6,352 nucleotides of DNA from contig CALYSH010000091.1 in the NCBI GenBank assembly GCA_945485625.1, positions 1 through 6,352 of the forward strand, given 5' to 3'. The DNA comes from an uncultured Lachnospiraceae bacterium. Its GTDB lineage: Bacteria; Bacillota; Clostridia; Lachnospirales; Lachnospiraceae. Positions 1-6,269 of this stretch are shown here, piece by piece. Within the stretch, counting starts at the first letter, position 1; each line of letters opens with the position of its first letter. The notes beneath the pieces were generated by a model that made no database searches, was not told the DNA's origin, and saw only the letters and a list, made by a program, of their open reading frames with translations. The position numbers and the translations under genes were made by a program.

Positions 1-2
1 CA

Positions 3-587
3 GTAGGTTATCAGCCTACCCTGCAGACAGAAATGGGTGCTTTGCAGGAGCGTATTACTTCTACCAGAAACGGTTCCATTACTTCCGTTCAGGCAGTTTA
101 TGTGCCGGCGGATGACCTGACCGACCCTGCACCTGCAACCACCTTCGCACATCTGGATGCAACCACCGTTTTGTCCCGATCCATTGTAGAGCTGGGTATT
201 TATCCTGCGGTTGATCCTTTGGAGTCCACCTCCCGTATTCTGGATCCCCGTATCGTTGGTAAGGAGCATTACGAGACAGCACGTGGTGTACAGGAGATTT
301 TGCAGCGTTATAAGGAACTGCAGGACATTATTGCAATTCTTGGTATGGATGAGCTTTCCGAAGAGGATAAGATGGTGGTATCCCGTGCCCGTAAGGTACA
401 GAGATTCCTGTCCCAGCCCTTCTTCGTAGCGGGACAGTTTACCGGTCTGGAAGGAAAGTATGTACCCATTGCGGAGACCATCCGTGGATTTAAGGAGATT
501 CTGGAAGGAAAGCACGATGATATTCCGGAGAGCTATTTCTTAAATGCCGGCAGTATTGACGATGTAGTAGCCAAGACCAAAGCCTGA
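3..587 (+). CDS. atpD: F-type ATP synthase, F1 subunit beta (C-terminal part, 5' end outside window)
   Basis: The beta subunit carries the catalytic nucleotide sites of the F1 head of the membrane ATP synthase. The frame is open from base 3 and gives 194 residues to the TGA stop. Visible hallmarks are GYQPTLQTEMG, followed by the segment with ERITST and GSITSVQAVYVPADDLTDPAP, then ATTFAHLDATTVLSR in the nucleotide-binding domain. After these come the C-terminal helical domain with the DELSEED loop (DELSEEDKMVV), which contacts the gamma and epsilon stalk, and the SQPFFVAGQFTG segment. A bacterial beta subunit is usually about 465 residues, so roughly the first 270, including the Walker A and B motifs, lie upstream. 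atpC follows after 20 bases, the standard last pair of the atp operon. No internal damage is seen. Confidence 0.98.
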   Translation, partial: VGYQPTLQTEMGALQERITSTRNGSITSVQAVYVPADDLTDPAPATTFAHLDATTVLSRSIVELGIYPAVDPLESTSRILDPRIVGKEHYETARGVQEILQRYKELQDIIAILGMDELSEEDKMVVSRARKVQRFLSQPFFVAGQFTGLEGKYVPIAETIRGFKEILEGKHDDIPESYFLNAGSIDDVVAKTKA

Positions 588-607
588 CGGTAAGGAGAGA
601 ATAAGCT

Positions 608-1012
608 ATGGCAGAGGAAAAGAGTTTTCAGCTGCGGATTGTAACACCGGACAGAATCTTTTATGAGGGTGAGGTTTCCATGGTGGAATTCAATACCACA
701 GAGGGAGAAATCGGTGTATTGCCCGGACATATTCCCATGACTGTGATTGTGAAACCCGGAGTGTTGATGATTTCGGAAGAAGAGGGCGTAAAGCAGGCCG
801 CTCTTCATTCCGGATTTGCGGAGATTCTGCCCGAGGGCGTTACCATTTTGGCAGAAATAGTGGAATGGCCGGATGAGATTGATGAGCATCGGGCTGAGGC
901 AGCTCTTGAGCGTGCTCAGGAGAGACTGCAGAACAAGAGCGCGGAAACGGATGTTGCCCGTGCAGAGACAGCACTGCTTCGTGCGATGGCCCGGATTGAA
1001 GTGTTGAGATAA
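608..1012 (+). CDS. atpC: F-type ATP synthase, F1 subunit epsilon
   Basis: Epsilon is part of the central stalk; it couples F1 rotation to the membrane ring and can inhibit ATP hydrolysis. The 134 residues match the usual family length of about 130-140. Residues 5-85 form the beta-sandwich domain, with the conserved FNTTEGEIGVLPGHIPM stretch and LHSGFAEI. Residues about 90-134 form the two-helix C-terminal hairpin, rich in Ala, Glu and Arg (EAALERAQERL, ARAETALLRAMARIEVLR). The ATG at 608 is preceded by AAGGAGAGA at 592-600. It is the last atp gene: the next ORF belongs to an unrelated family and is separated by a palindrome rather than a classical terminator. Confidence 0.97.
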   Translation: MAEEKSFQLRIVTPDRIFYEGEVSMVEFNTTEGEIGVLPGHIPMTVIVKPGVLMISEEEGVKQAALHSGFAEILPEGVTILAEIVEWPDEIDEHRAEAALERAQERLQNKSAETDVARAETALLRAMARIEVLR

Positions 1013-1030
1013 CCAATGAAGGAACAGTGA

Positions 1031-1080
1031 ATACGCAGTGCGCATATGTTATTAAAAAATAACTATGAGGCACTGCGTAT
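1031..1080 (+). repeat. 50-base near-perfect palindrome sequestering the downstream ribosome binding site
   Basis: The outer arms ATACGCAGTGC (1031-1041) and GCACTGCGTAT (1070-1080) are perfect 11-base inverted repeats. Inside, 1043-1046 pairs with 1064-1067, one T at 1047 bulges, and 1048-1053 pairs with 1058-1063, leaving an AAAA loop. About 21 pairs can therefore form. The best Shine-Dalgarno for the next gene (GAGG, 1067-1070) and the first two bases of its ATG (1079-1081) lie in the 3' arm. There is no following U-run, only GGATTTTAAAC, so a standard terminator is unlikely. It could be an mRNA structure that controls translation or processing at the end of the atp operon, or a copy of a small dispersed palindromic repeat. 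One window cannot separate these options. Confidence 0.8.
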
Positions 1081-1465
1081 GGATTTTAAACAGGGAAATC
1101 CCCTTCCTTTTTTTATGACCTACCCGGGGTATCTGGGTATGGGGCAGGAGCGCAAGGCGTTAAAGGATTTTGAATATTTGCAGCAGACTTATCCCGCAAA
1201 GGTGAAGGAGTATCAGCGTAGGGTAGCAGAGATTTTGGATAAGCTGGATTATGACGGTGCAATGATTTATGATGAATATCCGGATAAATACCAGCTGGAG
1301 AGACTGGCTGTCACAGTGGCAGATATTATGCACAGAGAAGAGGAAGCATCGCAGGAAGAGCAGTCAAAGACTCCGGAGGAAATGATTCATATGATGCAGG
1401 TACTCATCTGCAATGAAATATTTAAACGCCGGCACAACGGTAAGCGTGATTTGTATTATTTTTGA
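1079..1465 (+). CDS. Conserved protein of unknown function with N-terminal PFFMTYP motif (128 aa)
   Basis: Function is not recognised. The sequence is soluble-looking, with no signal peptide or membrane segment. Visible features are PFFMTYP at residues 10-16, YDGAMIYDEYPDKYQLERL at 58-76, an acidic Glu/Gln-rich linker at 87-101 (REEEASQEEQ), and a C-terminal helix followed by a basic, aromatic tail (FKRRHNGKRDLYYF). From memory, proteins with this PFFMTYP start and YDEYPD motif occur in Lachnospiraceae as short uncharacterised proteins; this was not searched. I chose ATG 1079 because GAGG lies 8 bases upstream and the product then begins MDFKQGN directly before the motif. An in-frame ATG at 1046 would add 11 residues, but those would be encoded by the palindrome and the start has no well-spaced Shine-Dalgarno. 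The methyltransferase gene follows after 18 bases, suggesting co-transcription. Confidence 0.8.
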   Translation: MDFKQGNPLPFFMTYPGYLGMGQERKALKDFEYLQQTYPAKVKEYQRRVAEILDKLDYDGAMIYDEYPDKYQLERLAVTVADIMHREEEASQEEQSKTPEEMIHMMQVLICNEIFKRRHNGKRDLYYF

Positions 1466-1483
1466 TAAAGAGAAGAATCGGAC

Positions 1484-2137
1484 ATGGATAGAGAAAATCA
1501 ATGGATAATTGAAGTACTGAATGATAAATTGATTCACATGATATTAAGTAATACCAGGGATGCCGCAAAGGCCTCCAAGGTAAAAATAAGGCCGGTGCTC
1601 TTAAAAGAGGGCCTGATGTTTCAGGAAACTCTGTATTTGGGGCAAAAGGTATTTCATGAGAATTTCTCGGCAGAAGAAATGTCTGAAAGAATAGAGAAGT
1701 ACTTACAGGAGCAGTTTCGCCAGCTTCAGTGTGTGACTGCGGACCGGGAGATTACGGTTCTTGTAAGCAAAAAAGGAAAGCGTACCTTAAAGACCAGGGT
1801 ACTACGGGCAGACGGAGACCGGCCGTTACCTGCACCGGGAGCTTTGGAACATAATCGGCAGAAGCAGTATGTTTTGCAGGATGGTGAACCGGTTGACTTC
1901 CTGATAGGACTCGGAGTACAGACTCCCGATGGACATATCGTGAAGGCAAGGTACGATAAATTCCGCCAAATCAACCGGTATCTGGAGTTTATTGAAGATA
2001 TTCTGGATGATCTTCCCAAAGACCGTACCATCCGAATCATTGATTTCGGCTGCGGAAAATCTTATTTGACATTTGCAATGTACTATTATCTCCATGTACA
2101 GCAAAAGCGTGACATTCAGGGACAGGGCTGGACTTGA
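1484..2137 (+). CDS. SAM-dependent methyltransferase, N-terminal fragment
   Basis: This frame encodes 217 residues, of which the last five (from 213) are out-of-frame sequence after the indel. Residues 1-125 form an N-terminal region, probably for substrate recognition. A highly conserved-looking block runs from HNRQKQYVL through KARYDKFRQINRYLEFIEDIL at about 122-172. SAM-binding motif I is IIDFGCGKSYLTFAMYYYL, with Asp187, Gly189 and Gly191. The ATG start has AAAGAGAAG 8 bases upstream. On its own the fragment lacks most of the Rossmann fold and should not be active. Confidence 0.75.
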   Translation: MDRENQWIIEVLNDKLIHMILSNTRDAAKASKVKIRPVLLKEGLMFQETLYLGQKVFHENFSAEEMSERIEKYLQEQFRQLQCVTADREITVLVSKKGKRTLKTRVLRADGDRPLPAPGALEHNRQKQYVLQDGEPVDFLIGLGVQTPDGHIVKARYDKFRQINRYLEFIEDILDDLPKDRTIRIIDFGCGKSYLTFAMYYYLHVQQKRDIQGQGWT

Positions 2138-2646
2138 AGGAGGATGTGATTCGTCATTGTAATGAATTGGCCGGAAAGCTGGGATATAATGCATTGCGTT
2201 TTGAAACCGGCGACATCAGTACCTACGAAGGAGCAGATGCAGTGGACATGGTAGTGAGTCTCCATGCCTGTGATACCGCTACTGACTACGCATTGTACAA
2301 GGCAGTCAACTGGGGAGCGTCAGTCATTTTGGCGGTTCCCTGCTGCCAGCATGAAATCAATGGACAGATTCAGAATAGTCAGCTGGCGCCGATTTTGCGA
2401 TATGGTTTGTTAAAGGAGCGCTTTTCTGCTATCGTCACAGATGCGCTTCGCGCCAATCTGCTGGAACAGCAGGGATATCGGACTCAGATTCTGGAGTTTA
2501 TCGATATGGAGCATACTCCTAAGAATCTGTTGATTCGTGCGGTGAAACAAAAGGGAATGCAACCCAGAAAAAACAGGGAGGCTGTTCAGAACCTGGAGGA
2601 GTTTTTGAACCTTTCTCCCACACTTGAAAAACTTTTACAGGAATGA
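2134..2646 (+). CDS. SAM-dependent methyltransferase, C-terminal fragment
   Basis: This is the continuation of the methyltransferase in the next frame. The possible TTG start at 2134 has no Shine-Dalgarno and lies inside the conserved LDLKEDVI strand, so it is not an independent gene. It holds the acidic loop DISTYEGADAVDMV, the motif-IV-like SLHACDTATDYAL, the PCCQHEI motif followed by a predicted substrate-side helix, and the C-terminal strand with FIDMEHTPKNLLIRAV. The stop at 2644-2646 lies four bases before the ATG of the next gene, so the two are translationally close. Confidence 0.7.
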   Translation: MKEDVIRHCNELAGKLGYNALRFETGDISTYEGADAVDMVVSLHACDTATDYALYKAVNWGASVILAVPCCQHEINGQIQNSQLAPILRYGLLKERFSAIVTDALRANLLEQQGYRTQILEFIDMEHTPKNLLIRAVKQKGMQPRKNREAVQNLEEFLNLSPTLEKLLQE

Positions 2647-2650
2647 TTCA

Positions 2651-5176
2651 ATGAAGAAAACAATTTTTAAGGGAATATTCTTTCTATTGACCTTTGTGAT
2701 CACGCTGGTTGTGACAGTCAGGATTATGAATAAAGATCGTGATAATATGACCATGGAAATGTCGCCGGCGTCTTTGCCGGTGGTAACCTTTGCGTATGAG
2801 GACCATGAATACAGCCCAATGCATGGCTATACCGTGGATATGGACATTGCGTTTCAACGGGATGCAATTGCCGTCCTGGGTGAAGCGCGTGATACCTTGT
2901 TTGTGGTGGATCCTTACGGTCGGAATATCACCGGTATGCGGATGGAGGTCCGCAGTCCGGACGGAAAGAACCTGATTGAAAATTCACCGGTAACAGAATA
3001 TGAAAGCAAAAACAACCGAATCTATGGCAGATTGGTATTAAAGGATTTAATCGAGAGAGAAAAGGAATATGCCATTACCTTGTTTCTCAATGTGGATGGG
3101 GAAGAGGTTCGCTACTATTCCAGGGCTATTTGGAGCGATAATACTTATCTGGACGAAAAGATTAAGTTTGTGATGGATTTTCATAACAGCCTGTATGACC
3201 GGGAAGAGGCAAAGTCTATCATCCGATATCTGGAATCCGACAGCCGATTGGAGGATAATAAATCCTTTCACTATGTGAATATCCATAGCAGTTTTAATCA
3301 GATTACCTGGGGAGATTTGCCGGTAAGGGAGATTCGGAAACCGCTTATCCGGATTCGGGAGCTATCCAGCCAGACTGCAACGATTGTGCTGACCTATCAG
3401 GTGGAGACCGCTACGGAATCCAATACCAATACATATGAGGTGAAGGAGCTGTACCGGATTCGATATACAAAGGACAGAACCTACCTGCTGGATTATGAGA
3501 GAACGATGACTCAGATTGTGGTTCCGGAGCACATGTATGCAAATAATAAGCTGCTTTTGGGGATTGCGTCGGAAGATACCCCGCTGATGGAGAGCGTGGA
3601 CGGCAATGTGGTGGTCTTTGAGACAGGAGGAAAGCTGTTCAGCTATAATATTGCCACCAACAAGCTTGCTCTGTTATTTTCCTATTATGATGAAAACCAC
3701 GATGATGCGAGAGATCGATATGACCAGCATGCCATCCGGATTCTGGATGTGGATGAGGGAGGAAATGTGATGTTTTCCGTGTATGGCTATGCCAACCGGG
3801 GACGTCATGAGGGACAGGTAGGTATACAGCTGTTCCGTTATGATATGGGGTTGAATACCATTGAGGAAATGGCTTACATTCCTTACGATAAACCATTCTC
3901 TGTCCTGGAAACCCAGATAGAACAGCTCTTCTATATGAATCGGGAGCAGAAGGTGTATTTTGTTCTGGAAAATAATGTATATGTGGCCGATTTGACCACC
4001 GGGGAATGCGTAAGTCTGGTTGATCTGACCTGTGACGGTAGTCTGTATGTGTCGGATAACCACAGGGTGGTTGTCTGGAAGGAAGGTATGGATATGAACC
4101 ATTGCAGACAGCTGGAAATCCGGAATCTCTATTCCGAAAAGGAAGCCCGAATTGTGGTTGGAGAGGAAGAAGCGTTAGAACCCTTGGGATTTATGGGGGA
4201 GGATGTGATCTATGGAGTTGCCAGGGAAGAAGATATTTTTGTGGAAAACTCCGGCCATCTTTTTTTCCCCATGTATAAGCTATGTATCTGCAATTCGGAA
4301 GGGAAACTGATTAAGGAGTATCAGCAGGACGGCTTCTATGTGATGTCCTGTACCATGGAGGGAAACCAGATCACCCTGAAGCGAATGAGCAGGGGGGAGA
4401 ACGGCAGTTATCAGGATGCCCTGGATGATCATATCCTAAGCAGTGCGCAGGAGGAAGCAAGCAAGAATTTCTTCGCCAACGCGGATATTGATATCTATGA
4501 ACGATATATCCAGATTCAGGTGAGAAAGAATATTGATTCCAAAACAATTCAGATTCTGACACCCAAGCAGGTATTGTTTGAGGGAAATCGGAATATCCGG
4601 ACGGATTATGACAAGGAGACAGACCGGTATTACGTATATGGCTCCTATGGCGTGAGCGGAATCTATTTTGAACCCGCCAATGCAATCATTGCTGCATATG
4701 ATCAGTCCGGAACGGTAGTGGATGGCAGTGGTGATATCCTATGGAAGAAGGGGAACCGGGTCAGCAGGAATCAGATTATGGCAATTAAGGAGCCGGAAAA
4801 GACAGGTGTACAGGAAAGTCTGGCGGCATGTCTGGATACCATTCTGAAATATGAGGGGATGGTAAAGGACACTGATCTTTCTCTGCAGGAGGGGAAAACG
4901 GCAGCGGAGATTTTAGCGGAGAATCTTCCGGATGCACAGGTTTTATTGCTTCCCGGCTGCAATCTGGACTCCGTTCTGTACTATGTAAATCAGGATCTGC
5001 CTGTGCTGGCTCTGCTTCGTGGAGGAGAAGCGGTGATCGTGACAGGCTTCAATGAACAGAATGTAGTGTTATTTGAACCGGCGACAGGACGACTGTATAA
5101 AAAAGGCATGAAGGATGCTACAAAGCTATTTCAGGAGAACGGAAACAGTTTTGTGACCTATATTCGAAAGAAATAG
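2651..5176 (+). CDS. Large membrane-anchored extracytoplasmic protein: beta-rich/propeller-like body with degenerate C39-like C-terminus
   Basis: No named family is recognised for the whole 841-residue protein. Residues about 4-25 (IFKGIFFLLTFVITLVVTV) form one hydrophobic helix after a KK start: an uncleaved anchor or signal peptide that places the rest outside the cell. Residues 40-160 look like a beta sandwich. Residues about 172-200 are helical (KFVMDFHNSLYD, IIRYLESDS). Residues about 300-700 contain repeated short beta-strand units of propeller type (GGKLFSYNIATNKLALLF, ENNVYVADLTTGECVSLV, GDILWKKGNRV). Residues about 720-841 resemble a C39-type papain-like peptidase, with CLDTILKYEG, LPVLALLRGGEAVIVTGF and VVLFEPATG. 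The catalytic Cys, His and Asp positions appear to be Ser723, Glu793 and Glu809, implying an inactive fold. ATG 2651 follows CAGGAA with suitable spacing; TTG 2624 would add nine residues inside the upstream gene. Role unknown; envelope binding or scaffolding is a guess. Confidence 0.8.
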   Translation: MKKTIFKGIFFLLTFVITLVVTVRIMNKDRDNMTMEMSPASLPVVTFAYEDHEYSPMHGYTVDMDIAFQRDAIAVLGEARDTLFVVDPYGRNITGMRMEVRSPDGKNLIENSPVTEYESKNNRIYGRLVLKDLIEREKEYAITLFLNVDGEEVRYYSRAIWSDNTYLDEKIKFVMDFHNSLYDREEAKSIIRYLESDSRLEDNKSFHYVNIHSSFNQITWGDLPVREIRKPLIRIRELSSQTATIVLTYQVETATESNTNTYEVKELYRIRYTKDRTYLLDYERTMTQIVVPEHMYANNKLLLGIASEDTPLMESVDGNVVVFETGGKLFSYNIATNKLALLFSYYDENHDDARDRYDQHAIRILDVDEGGNVMFSVYGYANRGRHEGQVGIQLFRYDMGLNTIEEMAYIPYDKPFSVLETQIEQLFYMNREQKVYFVLENNVYVADLTTGECVSLVDLTCDGSLYVSDNHRVVVWKEGMDMNHCRQLEIRNLYSEKEARIVVGEEEALEPLGFMGEDVIYGVAREEDIFVENSGHLFFPMYKLCICNSEGKLIKEYQQDGFYVMSCTMEGNQITLKRMSRGENGSYQDALDDHILSSAQEEASKNFFANADIDIYERYIQIQVRKNIDSKTIQILTPKQVLFEGNRNIRTDYDKETDRYYVYGSYGVSGIYFEPANAIIAAYDQSGTVVDGSGDILWKKGNRVSRNQIMAIKEPEKTGVQESLAACLDTILKYEGMVKDTDLSLQEGKTAAEILAENLPDAQVLLLPGCNLDSVLYYVNQDLPVLALLRGGEAVIVTGFNEQNVVLFEPATGRLYKKGMKDATKLFQENGNSFVTYIRKK

Positions 5177-5205
5177 TTGTATTTTGCCCACAGTAAGAGT
5201 ATCAT
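5177..5205 (+). promoter_or_regulatory. Candidate sigma-A promoter for the DUF1508 unit
   Basis: TTGTAT at 5177-5182 and TATCAT at 5200-5205 are separated by 17 bases. The -10 matches consensus at 5 of 6 positions and the -35 only at TTG. It would start transcription near 5212 and leave a leader of about 30 bases carrying GGAGG at 5231-5235. No terminator is evident between the preceding stop (5176) and this site, so read-through from upstream is also possible. Confidence 0.4.
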
Positions 5206-5244
5206 ATAAGTACCATATTCAAAAGATATAGGAGGTATATCGTG

Positions 5245-5613
5245 ATGGGAAAGTTTGTAATTCGTAAGACCAATACCGGTGTAAAGTTTGATTTGAAGGC
5301 AGGCAATGGTGAAGTGATTGCTACCTCTGAAGTATATTCCGGAGATGCAGCATGCAAGAACGGCATTGCAAGTGTACAGAAGAATGCACCTGTTGCAGCG
5401 GTTGAGAATCAGACCGTAGAAGGCTTCGCAACTGAGAAGAATCCGAAATTCGAGGTATATGCTGACAAGGCAGGAGAGTTCCGCTTCCGCCTGAAGGCTA
5501 CCAACGGACAGGTAATTGCAGTCAGCGAGGGTTACAAGGCATTGGCAAGCTGCATGAATGGTATCGAGTCCGTTAAGAAGAATGCAGCGGATGCAACCAT
5601 CGTAGAGGAATAA
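5245..5613 (+). CDS. DUF1508 / YegP-like protein with two tandem repeats
   Basis: This 122-residue cytoplasmic protein consists of two copies of the DUF1508 (PF07411, YegP) fold, a small beta-alpha module whose biochemical role is not established. Repeat 1 spans residues about 3-48 (KFVIRKTNTGVKFDLKAGNG, then EVIATSEVY and NGIASVQKNA). Repeat 2 spans about 68-113 (KFEVYADKAGEFRFRLKATN, then GQVIAVSEGY and NGIESVKKNA). The shared pattern is Phe/Arg strand, NGxVIAxSE turn, then NGIxSVxKNA helix. A linker at 49-67 joins them. ATG 5245 is preferred, with GGAGG nine bases upstream; the GTG at 5242 is in frame and would add one residue. The strong ribosome site and the codon pattern (for example GGT, AAG and CGC or CGT) suggest high expression. 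Its stop is six bases from a 25-codon ORF that probably shares its transcript. Confidence 0.93.
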   Translation: MGKFVIRKTNTGVKFDLKAGNGEVIATSEVYSGDAACKNGIASVQKNAPVAAVENQTVEGFATEKNPKFEVYADKAGEFRFRLKATNGQVIAVSEGYKALASCMNGIESVKKNAADATIVEE

Positions 5614-5619
5614 TGGACA

Positions 5620-5697
5620 ATGGATATCAAAGAGCAGATTAAAAAAGTGGTTGATAAGGTTTCCGGAGCGGTTGACGCGCTTAAGAAGCTGTTCTGA
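5620..5697 (+). CDS. Putative 25-residue amphipathic-helix peptide
   Basis: A short ORF starts at ATG 5620 with GAGGAA at 5605-5610, nine bases upstream and inside the end of the DUF1508 gene. The product begins MDIKEQIKKVV and ends SGAVDALKKLF. It has six Lys against four acidic residues. Hydrophobic residues at 3, 7, 10/11, 14, 18, 21 and 24/25 would line one face of a helix. The stop precedes the terminator by 17 bases, so it fits exactly as the last cistron of the unit. Possible roles are a membrane-binding small protein, a secreted or signalling peptide, or the remnant of a longer helical protein. From memory, its two ends resemble those of longer Lachnospiraceae small proteins ending in a similar ALKKLF tail; this was not searched. 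Confidence 0.5.
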   Translation: MDIKEQIKKVVDKVSGAVDALKKLF

Positions 5698-5714
5698 TTC
5701 GATGAAAAAAGAAA

Positions 5715-5745
5715 GGACCCTGATATACATCGGGGTCCATTTTTT
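5715..5745 (+). terminator. Rho-independent terminator, probably bidirectional
   Basis: The stem GGACCCTGAT (5715-5724) pairs with ATCGGGGTCC (5729-5738) around the loop ATAC, with one T-G wobble. TTTTTT follows at 5740-5745. On the opposite strand the same hairpin is followed by TTTCTTTTTT. It therefore ends both the DUF1508/peptide unit and the convergent queT-like gene, whose stop lies at 5768-5770. Confidence 0.93.
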
Positions 5746-5767
5746 GACCTTTTTGAAATGGTTTTAT

Positions 5768-6256
5768 TTACTCCGTGAAAATATATTTCCTGTATTTATT
5801 CAATACCTTCAGAAGCAGGATGCCCAGCACACCACAGGAAATGATCTCACCGATACCGACGGTCAGCATAAAATAAGGGATGCCTCCCTCGAAATGATAT
5901 GCAAACGCCAGTACAAAGGGGACGATAATGGTGTTGGCCAGAATGGGCGGAATGGGGGAAAGCATACCATTCATTTTCTTTCGCAACAGGTAAGTACCCA
6001 CTGCACCCAACAGGGTAGCAAGGCTTCCGAAAACAATATCCCAGAGAATGCTTCCGCACAGCAGATTACTGATGATACAGCCGATAAACAGACCGGGAAT
6101 TGCGGCGGGGGTGAAAAAGGGTAAAATAGTGAGCGCTTCCGAGAAGCGAACCTGGATTGCGTAGCTTGCCAGACCAAGAGCATTGGCCAATAAGGTAAGC
6201 ACCACATAGAGAGCAGCGATTGCAGCTGCCTGAGTGATAAAAGTGACTTTCTTCAT
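5768..6256 (-). CDS. queT: QueT-type S component of an ECF transporter, queuosine precursor uptake
   Basis: This is a substrate-binding membrane subunit of an energy-coupling-factor (ECF) importer. It should bind a queuosine precursor such as preQ1 and work with shared EcfA, EcfA' and EcfT subunits encoded elsewhere. The 162 residues are typical for the family. Hydrophobic segments lie at about 8-28, 41-68 (two short ones), 71-91, 104-121 and 127-150. The family-like block QVRFSEALTILPFFTPAAIP (35-54) followed by GLFIGCIISNLL is present. Charged loops (LRKKMNG) and a basic tail (KYRKYIFTE) are visible. The ATG has AGGAG at 6265-6269, eight bases upstream. The assignment rests on motif recognition and is strongly supported by the preQ1-I riboswitch directly ahead. 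The gene is convergent with the DUF1508 unit. Confidence 0.9.
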   Translation of the reverse strand: MKKVTFITQAAAIAALYVVLTLLANALGLASYAIQVRFSEALTILPFFTPAAIPGLFIGCIISNLLCGSILWDIVFGSLATLLGAVGTYLLRKKMNGMLSPIPPILANTIIVPFVLAFAYHFEGGIPYFMLTVGIGEIISCGVLGILLLKVLNKYRKYIFTE

Positions 6257-6269
6257 TTGGTTTTCTCCT

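Larger units (their letters stand above)
1484..2646 (+). pseudogene. Class I SAM-dependent methyltransferase, interrupted by a one-base frameshift
   Basis: Two adjacent frames together encode one methyltransferase of about 387 residues. The first frame carries the N-terminal domain and SAM motif I; the second carries the rest of the Rossmann domain, with SLHACDTATD and PCCQHE. The product resembles the Methyltransf_32 (PF13679) type by motif recognition; its substrate is unknown. At 2119-2124 the base count is one short. Adding a base restores a smooth reading from DIQ into GLDLKEDVI, the expected beta-2 strand ending in the acidic residue that binds SAM ribose. No slippery heptamer is visible, so programmed frameshifting is unlikely. 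The choice is between a sequencing or assembly error in a short G run and a real recent mutation. All other conserved motifs are intact, so any inactivation must be young. Confidence 0.8.

Noticed and set aside
533..1045. Minus-strand open frame opposite atpC
   Set aside because: It is antisense to a clear atpC gene and its product resembles no known protein composition; it is a frame shadow.
1046..1078. ATG 1046 as the start of the gene ending at 1465
   Set aside because: Its first 11 residues would be encoded by the palindrome, and AAGGAA is about 20 bases away, whereas ATG 1079 has GAGG at eight bases.
1031..1090. The palindrome after atpC as a classical rho-independent terminator
   Set aside because: The stem is A/T-rich towards the loop and is followed by GGATTTTAAAC rather than a run of T; the opposite strand has no T run either.
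2110..2137. Programmed -1 frameshifting in the methyltransferase gene
   Set aside because: No X-XXY-YYZ slippery heptamer occurs around 2110-2125, and no strong downstream structure stands out.
2624..2650. TTG 2624 as the start of the 841-residue protein
   Set aside because: It lies within the upstream coding sequence. ATG 2651 has a suitable Shine-Dalgarno, and the MKKTIFKG start is a natural signal-anchor beginning.
5651..6124. Plus-strand open frame across the terminator and queT
   Set aside because: It runs through a strong terminator hairpin and antisense to a well-supported membrane protein gene. Its product has low-complexity, shadow-like composition and no good ribosome site.
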